From Muricea muricata (Eukaryota; Cnidaria; Anthozoa; Malacalcyonacea; Plexauridae): a stretch of DNA of 64,000 nucleotides. Below, one piece after another: positions 14,401 to 23,400 of this stretch; position 1 is the stretch's first letter; the number at the start of each line of letters is the position of its first letter. The notes under the pieces are model-generated. The model was not told the origin of the DNA and searched no databases. It was given only the letters and a program-made list of their open reading frames with translations. The stretch covers positions 5,281,341 to 5,345,340 of the forward strand of contig OY979730.1 in assembly GCA_963855995.1 (NCBI GenBank), given 5' to 3'. Position numbers and translations under genes: made by a program.

Positions 14401-17400
14401 GTCATCTGTGAACTATTACATTACAGACGCACGCAAAAATGATTTCATTTTTATTTGTTAAATTACGCACGGAAATATTTTCCGTACTTTACAACATTTC
14501 GCCACTGCAATTCTACTAATCTTAGGAACCTCTTTCCAGCTGTGGTAAAATACTTTGTTCTTTTTGCCTAGATCGAATGTTAGTCAACTACGCAATTAGT
14601 CGTTTATTAATAAAAATGTAAAAATTTCTATTGCAGTTCCTAATATCCCTCCATTGAATGTACAATTTACAACACACAGTAGAAGAAAACTGGTAGTATC
14701 CTGGAATCCACCAGATACAAGAAGATGGAGTGGTAAAGCAACACGATATAAAATTTGTTATTCTACTCAAGAACGTGCTTCACACCCGAGATGCTCGGTG
14801 ACAAATCGATTGTCATACGAAATTACTTCTATTCAACCTTCGACGAGGTATTTTGTGACAGTCTCAGCTGGAACGAATGATGGTTTTGGACCGAAGAGTG
14901 CCGAAATCAGTCAAATAACAAACGGAGGTAAGAATCTTGCCTTGGTGCTTAAAAATTTGGACGAAATTCCAAAGTCTACGTAACTTGGCGAAATCCTGGA
15001 ATATGCTAAATTTTACTCGCAAATTAAACGTTGTTGCACGAATTAAACCTACCGATAATGATCATTGTTAATTATATAGTTAATGTCAAAGTTCAATTTT
15101 TATGTATTGCGATTGGGCAAAAGCGTATCACGTGCCAGTCCGCAAAACGTTGTGTTCATTCGATTGCCTTTGCAAAAAGCGGAAGTATAGAAGGCAGGGG
15201 GATGTAGGTTGGAGAGATACGGGTTTGGGGAAAGCGGTAGCTAGAAGTAAAATAAAAATATACTGTGCAGTGTTATAAATAATAAAGTAAGGATACAACA
15301 CAAATGACCCAACTGGGATTGGTAGCGAGTCTTATCCAATTTAAGTGCGCGAAATATTTTCGCTTGTCTTTGAGGACACGCAGTTTTTCAATTCCATTTC
15401 AAAACCATCACGTGAATAAAAGATATTTCCTGTTTATTGCAGCTCCTACTGCCCCTCCATTGAATGTGCGTTTTACAGCACACTTCTAACCACAATATTT
15501 CACAATCTGTAGACATTAGCTCATCACGTTGTTTTTATGTCAGACGATTGTTAAGATATATCAACAAACCACCACCTTTAATTTTTTGCCGATTCTGTCC
15601 CTTCAACAAATATCGTAATTAGGCATATAATAGATCGAGTTCGGTTTTTTGTTTGCGTCAAGAATGTTTCTGTAAGAATAATCTCTGCACTACTTCTGTT
15701 GTCCTGTGTGCCAAGCAAAGATGAAGTCTCTTCAAACTTTGTTTCAGTTTCTTCACTTTGGGCTTTCCATTATCAGAACGATATGCCATTTCCAGCACTT
15801 GAAGCTTTAAGAACATCAATTGGTGCAGGATTTGGACTAATGTCTCCAGCGAGTAATACAAAAATACAAAAGACATTGCCAACAAAGCATTCTTTGATAG
15901 ATCAGTCAACATCGACGTTGTCCAAATATCAACCGATATACCTTTTAGCTTCGACCTGCGTGCAAGGCCAGTATTTCTTTGTGGGTAAAGCTTACGGTCC
16001 CATTTAGCAGCACATGATAGAACAGAACCATTGGGATTATTTGTACGCAATTTTAAACTTGTAAATGAAAACGTGAGGACCAATATTTTGCAATATAATA
16101 TGGAGCAGACAAAGAGGAAATCGGCCGCCATGCTGCTGCGAATAGTGTGTTTGCATTTACGTCACAGTTACGTCACGAAATTTTGGTGTCCGCCATGTTG
16201 GAGGTCCAAAACAACGTGGTGTTATATAATATACTATTATACTTCTATACTTTTTTCCGTTCTTTTCGCATTATGCCGCTATTTTGCTTAGTTTTTAATT
16301 GTCCGAACAAAAAATCTAAGCGAAAGGATGCCTAAAATTATAAAGAATCAAGGCGAAGAAGGATGCCTAAGATTATAAAGAATCAAGGCGAAGAAACGGA
16401 GATTTTGTCAACTGAACGCAGACGAAGGTGGCTGACCGCCATAAGCGTGATAAGCCAAAATCCTCGAATACGATCGTGTATGCGGGGGGCATTTTCATTC
16501 TGGTAAAGCAGCTCATCTGTGGGATAAGTGGAACGTCGATTGGGTACCATCGTAAGCAAAGCCAGGAGAAAGCAAGACGGCAACAATGTAGGAAGCGCAT
16601 GGTCGAGAAAGATGGTGAAATAAGTTGTTGCTGAAAGTGAAGCCTGAAAGACAACCCAAACGCAATGAATCTGGGCTTTAATAACTTATGTTCATGAGGA
16701 TGCCATATATTCATTGTTTACATTGTTGATAACTAATATTCACATGTTATGAGAGTTATATATATTAAACAAAGGCTATATAACTTGCATCACAGTCTAG
16801 GATATAATAAATGATATTACCGTACAATAATAATAAACAATGCACACTTTGAATGATTTGCACCAATATGAACATACAATAGTTTTACCCATGGGTTTTA
16901 AGTAGCCTTCTGCAAGGCATATTTTTGGTGGTCAAGACTAAGAGCCTCCTCGTGATGACTACTGGGCAACAGCATATTGTGTTGTGAAGGGTGAATGAGA
17001 AAAGCTAGATTTTAAGCCAAACAGATTTAAATGCTAGTTTATTGGAACTAGATTTACTTCTCAATTCCATTTTCCTAAATTCCACCTTCCGCAAAAATAA
17101 AACCAACAAAAAACATAAACACACGGCCCTGAACATACAATGTATTAAGTCAGGAATTTTTAAGGGTTACTTTCTTGCAATGTGTACAAGATATTGTTGA
17201 TATATAATGTATATTTTATGGAGCATTTCTCTTTAGTGTATTTATTAAGTACACAGAACCTCATAATGTTTACAGAATCTTTGCATAATATATCATGTAA
17301 TTGTAAGAATATATATTTTAATGAAATTATGTACAAGTTTGCTGAGATTAGCCAGCATGTTGTAAATAAAAGGATGAAAATGTATACACATGCATCCGAA

Positions 17401-20400
17401 AAGGGATGTACACAACATGTTGTTGCCCAGTGGTCACCACGAGGAGGTCCTCAGTGTTGACCACCAATTCTTGCATGAGATCAATAAAAAACTTTACCTA
17501 GATATATTTTCATAGGTGAGGTTTACACGTTGAAAACTAGCTCTACTAGTATTTGATGATTTACCATGCTATAGGATGAATCATGAATATAATATACACT
17601 GTGACTGGAAATACAATGTAATGCCAGATATATTCTACCATGCTATATTATGCTTCAATATGATATTCCCACATATGCCAAAATTAATTACCAATGTGTA
17701 ATAATCAGATGTGCAAATGAAAATCTTTGGCCAGGTTTCAAACTGATCTCATGTAAGAATACATTCCGTACTCAACTCTTCGTCCGGAATAAGAAAGGAA
17801 TGAACACCAATACAATATATTTATCAATACAACGCTTCTTTGCAATACATTCAAGTGATTTTGCATGATTTGATAAAGGAATCTCATAAATAACTCTCTA
17901 TTCTAAAGCGTTTTGTGACGGCTGTTCCGTATGAGCAGCCGCCATGTTGGTTCTTTGGACCTCCAACATGGCGGATGATAAGTCTGTGACGTCACGTGCA
18001 AACACACTATAGAGTGGAGGATACATCGGTATATCGATAAAAAAGTATTGGTATATAAGGGACTGGTCATTAATTACAGGGGGGAGGGATGGTGCAAAAT
18101 GGGGGAGGGTCAACAATTTTTGTGGAATGGAAAGGGGGGGCAGATAATTTTATGCAAGCAAAAAGAAGAGTATTAAAGATGCCATGTACATGCAAATTAC
18201 ATAATTAGATGATGAAAACGCTACTGTTGGTAACGATGTTGACATGTTGAATAAAAACAACAATGAAATTCAATATTTTTGCGACTCTTCCAATAAAATA
18301 CTAATCGCGAAGAAACAAACATTCAGTAGGATTATCCACACACCGCGTTGGCGTTGTTGGTCTAATTGATCTCACCTGAGCCAATCAAACTGCAATTCTC
18401 ATTCCGTTTTCTCAGAGTAAATAATGCCAGCCTCACCCGCGAACAGGAATTGCTCTGTGTACGAGATTAACTTTGGAAGTAAAAAAATGAATCATAATTT
18501 GTTTGGGTCAGAAAACAGCTTTAAGTTAGCACAGTTAATACGAGGTGAAAAGTATGCATCAGGAACGCCAGCTTTACATTTTTCGTCTTCTCGCTTAAGT
18601 AATAAATGCACTACATCTTCTTTTTATTTCTTTTTAAGAAGACTTGTAGTATCCTGGAATGAACCAGATCCTCGAGTATGGAGTGGTAGAGCAACACAAT
18701 ATAAAATTTGTCATTCCACTCAAGAACATGGTTAACGAACGATATGTTCGCAAACAACTAGATTGTCGTACGAGAACTTCACTTAAACCTGCCACGAGGT
18801 ATTTTGTGACAGTGTCGGCATGAATGAGTGATGGTTTTGGACCGAAGAGTTGCTCTACCACTCCATACTCGAGGATCTGGTTCAATCCAGGATACTATAG
18901 CTACCAGTCTTTTTCACCGCGCGTTGAAAAACGTACATTCAATGGCGGGACTTTTGGAACTGCAATAAAAAGAAGATGTCTTGCATTTATGACTTAAGGG
19001 AGAAGTCGAAAAATGTAAAGATGGCATAATTTCATTGTAAGAAGTGATTATAATTCGAATGCAGGGCATTTGCATCTTTATGGCACAAGTGGGTAGGCTT
19101 AGACGATTGTCATTCCAAATGAGTTATTGAGCCGAAACATCGACTCTTCAGATCAATGACGATGACTGAAATCTGACATATCCCAATATGCGTTTACTCG
19201 ATCATCATTTGAATGAGTATGCATGTATAAGAACCACGTGTGGTTGAAAATGATATTTTTCTAGATTTTTTCCACAAGAAAGAATCGATCGACATATTTT
19301 TAACTCCCTGATATCTTTTGTTTATCAGGTGGGCCGCGTATATTAACCAACATGTCCAGTAGTGATATAACAGCAAAGGAAGGTGATATTGTGAGTCTAG
19401 TGTGTTCGGTACACGGCGAACCTCCGATTACTTTCAGTTGGGAGAAAGACAACAAATCACTTGAAAGTTTTATGGAAGTGAAACAGCCTCACCACAGTTC
19501 TTTACTTCTTGTAAAAGTGAAAGATGAAACAAGTCTGGGAAAATATGTTTGTCATATCCGAGATAGATTCCAAAACACTACTCATACAATTTTTGTGCAA
19601 AAGAAAACCTGCTCAGGTAAGGACACGCGTTTAAATACTCGTGTGGAATCGACGGTTTCATGTTAAGATGCCCCCTTGTTTGACAATTTCAAAATTCATC
19701 GATTTAAAAAATGTAAAAGATATTGTTTAATCCTCGCAACATTTTCCCCAAATTTCAACCCTAAAACATTATAAATGGAGAATTTTAGGAATCCGTGAAC
19801 CGTTTTGGGATAAAATTATGATTTTAAGCAGAACCAAGCTTCTATTGGCTGTAGCATTATTTTGTACAAGCTATTAATAAAAAAATAGCTATTTTTGGGG
19901 GATTGTTGAGAGATTAAACTTTATCAGAATTCGGCAAATTCTTATGTAATTTTGAATGCACAGCTTTTAAATTTAAACATACAATCGTTGAGTTTAGAAG
20001 AGCTACATTTGCCATTTGCCAAGTATTATTACTCATTGTCTTGTATAATAAAAAAGTTGTTCCAAGTTTCTAGCTTTATTATTTCTCCTGAAATTATACA
20101 TACATTTTTTGCATATATAGGAGACCATAGCAACAAAAAACAATTATCAGCACTATCATCAGCGTTAAGGAATCTGTCACAACAATATCGTAAACTGAAC
20201 GCTTCTGAAACTACTTGCATTGAAAGTAACACGTACAGCACTTGATTTATAAAATTATTTATGCATTATATGACAATTTTTTCTTGTAGACAGGATATAA
20301 GTGATGTATACCTATCATGTTTCTCATGAGTTTTCGTTAAGACTTTCCGCATTTTTGTCCCAACTAAAATATTATTATTATAACTGAATTTAAAACCAGA

Positions 20401-23400
20401 TACAATAACATATTGAGTTAATTTACTATTTAGTTTACATAGATATTAAATATTTAATTACAATTATTTTGTGTCCTAATCATTCATAGTATTAAAAACG
20501 TCAATAGCGTGTAAAAGCGGACTAATTTAATATTAACCTATACATCCTAAAATTAATCTAAATCGTTTCCCTAACCTAATACTATCTAATATCCACTCTT
20601 TAAGCTAGTTTTATTTCTATATAATTCTAACTTACAGTCAAAACGGAAATACCAGCCGTTACTGCAATTGCTTACGCGTTCAGTATTACACATTTGAATG
20701 CTGTCAAATTCAGAACAGTTTTTGGAATTCCTGAAGTAAATAAGGAACTACAATAACTCCACAATAAAACCATTACAGTTAATATATGAACAATGGAATT
20801 GTACAGAATGAATTTGCTTGGTGGTACCTTCCAGTCAGGCAGAGCAACTCCTTTGCATGCGCGCGACAGAATAACCGAAATGTTCCATGAAGGTCAATTA
20901 GACCTATTCCGAAATTTGTCACGAAACGAAAATCAGCATTTCATAGCCATATAATTGTACAGTGCGCAAACACGTACTGGTTCATTTTCGCCAAACAAGG
21001 TCAGAAGTGTAGCGTATGTACTAATGAATCATTCAGTTCATAAAATATCTTAACTTTCTTGACCATCTTTCTACGCTGAGGAAATCCGTCCACAGATAAT
21101 TGCACTTGGTGTAGCAAAAATTCCTGCCGTAACGACAGTAAATGATGTTATTCGAAATCAGTTGGGTTTAACGTACAAGAATATTCAGGCAGTACCTGCA
21201 GGGTCGCAACGTGATGATATAAAGCAAAAGATGGCTGCGTTTATGCCACTTATGTCGGAGGCCAGTGTCCGTCGTACGAAAAATATGTAACCGTTCCCAC
21301 GGACAATCAACTCCTGGGAAAGTTGCATATGAAATCCAACGCTATACTTCGAGACTATGCTTTAGTGGCGTCATGCAAATTATTGCAGTTCAAACGATGG
21401 AAAGTAGAAGAAGTCGTCTCGCTATGTGTTTGAACTGCATTAGAAACGCAAGTAAAATTTGACGGATGAAACGGGCCTACATACTGTATATGTTTAATTC
21501 AATTATGCAATTCACATAGCAATTCATGTTTCCACTGAGAATCTGCAAAAAAAATAATAGCCGTAAATAAAACCCCGAAACGCAACATGTTTTATTTACT
21601 GTAAATGAACAATTCAACTAGTTCATTACATATTTAAAAAACAAAGCTGACATAATATGGTGAAGAATAAACGTAAGCGTAATATTTTTTGATACTAATT
21701 TTTTCTGTATTCCTTCGATCATTATTTTAAATGTTCACCTTGCAAAGTAGCTGCATATAACAACGTATCTATATTGAGGTGGGTTTCACCTTGATAAGTT
21801 TGTTTTTATATGGGCCATTTGTGGCTTGATTTACACGTAAATTAAGAGTGAGAGGCGTATTTTCCAAATGATTAATCGTATCCAGAGGTCTCCCTGCCTT
21901 TTCTTGACTTGGTGAAACTGTTATAACATTCGACTGATGCGCCTCATATGTCAACCTGAGATTATGAGATGTTTGTTTATACGATGTTTTCTTTTACTTC
22001 TGCTTGTTATATCTGACGTAATTCTCGTTCATAGAATCAGAGGAAGATCAGTCGCTACGTGAGCTGCTTTTCTCTCTATCATGCATCTTTTCGGCACTCG
22101 TTTCGAAGACAGGGATTGTTCTCGACGTTGCGTATTGATTGGACTAGTTTTGTTCACATCGCTGATATCATTATCATCGCAATCCAGCACATAATCTTTT
22201 GACGTTTGAGCTATTTCATTTTTCTCGCTCTCTAGGGTACTTCTAAGAAATGATTTGTCATTTGGTTTTGCTTTCGGAACTTTAGAATCAAATGCTGATT
22301 AGAATCTCAATAATTGTATTGACATCCTTAATTGCCGTTCCTAATTGAGTATCATCAGGAAACATGTCACCATACACTACAAAAAACTTTGCATTATTTC
22401 AGTTTAGCTATCATATTGATCCACCAGAAGAATGGAACGTATACTGAAAATTTACCTTTGTTTGTAAGGAGCGCAGTCTCGATTCTAGAACTCTCCGTTC
22501 GCCGAGTTTTAGTTTGTTTAGCCTGCAGAATATCCTGTCTATATCTTCTTCCTTCATCTCCTTAAGATTCCCTATCGTCGGAAAGCCGAGTTCTACGACA
22601 TTTCACCCATTTTTAGTGGGCGTTGTCGAAAAAGGCTCTGCTATTGTAAAATTACTGTAAGTAATATGCTCTACAACACGCTGACCTCTGCTACTACCCA
22701 GGATATGCCTTTACTTTAATATCGCTGTTCTAGATGCAGAAGTTTAGAATAATTGTGAAAGCTATTCTGAATTTGACAACCACATGCGTAATACTGAACT
22801 ACGTAAGCAATTGCAGTAACAGGTATTTCAGTTTTGACTGTGATCCCAGCTCTAAAATCGGAACAGTAGTAGAAGCCCCTAAAAGTGTGACTCGACATAT
22901 AAGGAATGGGATGTTGTAATAGTCCAGACAAGATCGAGATTAAGCATGAACAGTTCGTTAGCTATATACAGTAGCGTGTTTTTTATTTATTAGTTGGCCC
23001 GCGAGTTTTGACCAACATGTCCAGCGGTGACATAAAAGCAAAGGAAGGTGATCTTGTAAACCTACTGTGTTCTGCTCATGGTGAATCTCCAATTACTTTC
23101 AGTTGGGAAAAAGACAAGAATACGCTTGAAAGTTTTGTGGAAACTGAAAAGCCATATCGCAGTTCTTTTCTCGTTGTAGCACTGAATGACCAAACGAGTT
23201 TTGGCAAATATATCTGCCATATCCGAGGTCGTTCTTATAGTACTACACACACAATCGTAGTGGGAAACGATTCCTGTGCAAGTAATGACTAGCACACCTA
23301 TCTTCAGGATCCATGCATTCAAATTATTCATTCTTAGTTTTATCAACATTTTGCACGGGATGGTCTCTTTTTTTAACTAATAACTAAGGGTTCAATTTAT

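Larger units (their letters stand above)
16080..18015. mobile_element. TIR element carrying a THAP-domain remnant
   Basis: Inverted repeats lie at about 16110-16210 and 17925-18005 and share ccgccatgttggaggtcc, gtgacgtcac-like and tgcaaacacac stretches. Inside, just after the left repeat, is a decayed THAP domain. THAP domains occur in P-element-type transposases and their host relatives, so a P-like element is possible. No transposase catalytic domain is recognisable in 16650-17900, which is mostly AT-rich. Confidence 0.5.
19617..22993 (+). other. Gene 1 intron, 3.4 kb, holding a DNA-transposon remnant
   Basis: Mostly AT-rich non-coding sequence; the transposon remnant at 20635-22840 fills two thirds of it. 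The open frame near 19952-20245 has no recognisable domain. Confidence 0.6.

Noticed and set aside
15658-16131. 157-codon minus-strand open frame as a host gene
   Set aside because: Its parts match a decayed LINE read in mixed frames, and it overlaps the THAP element end. No intact domain.
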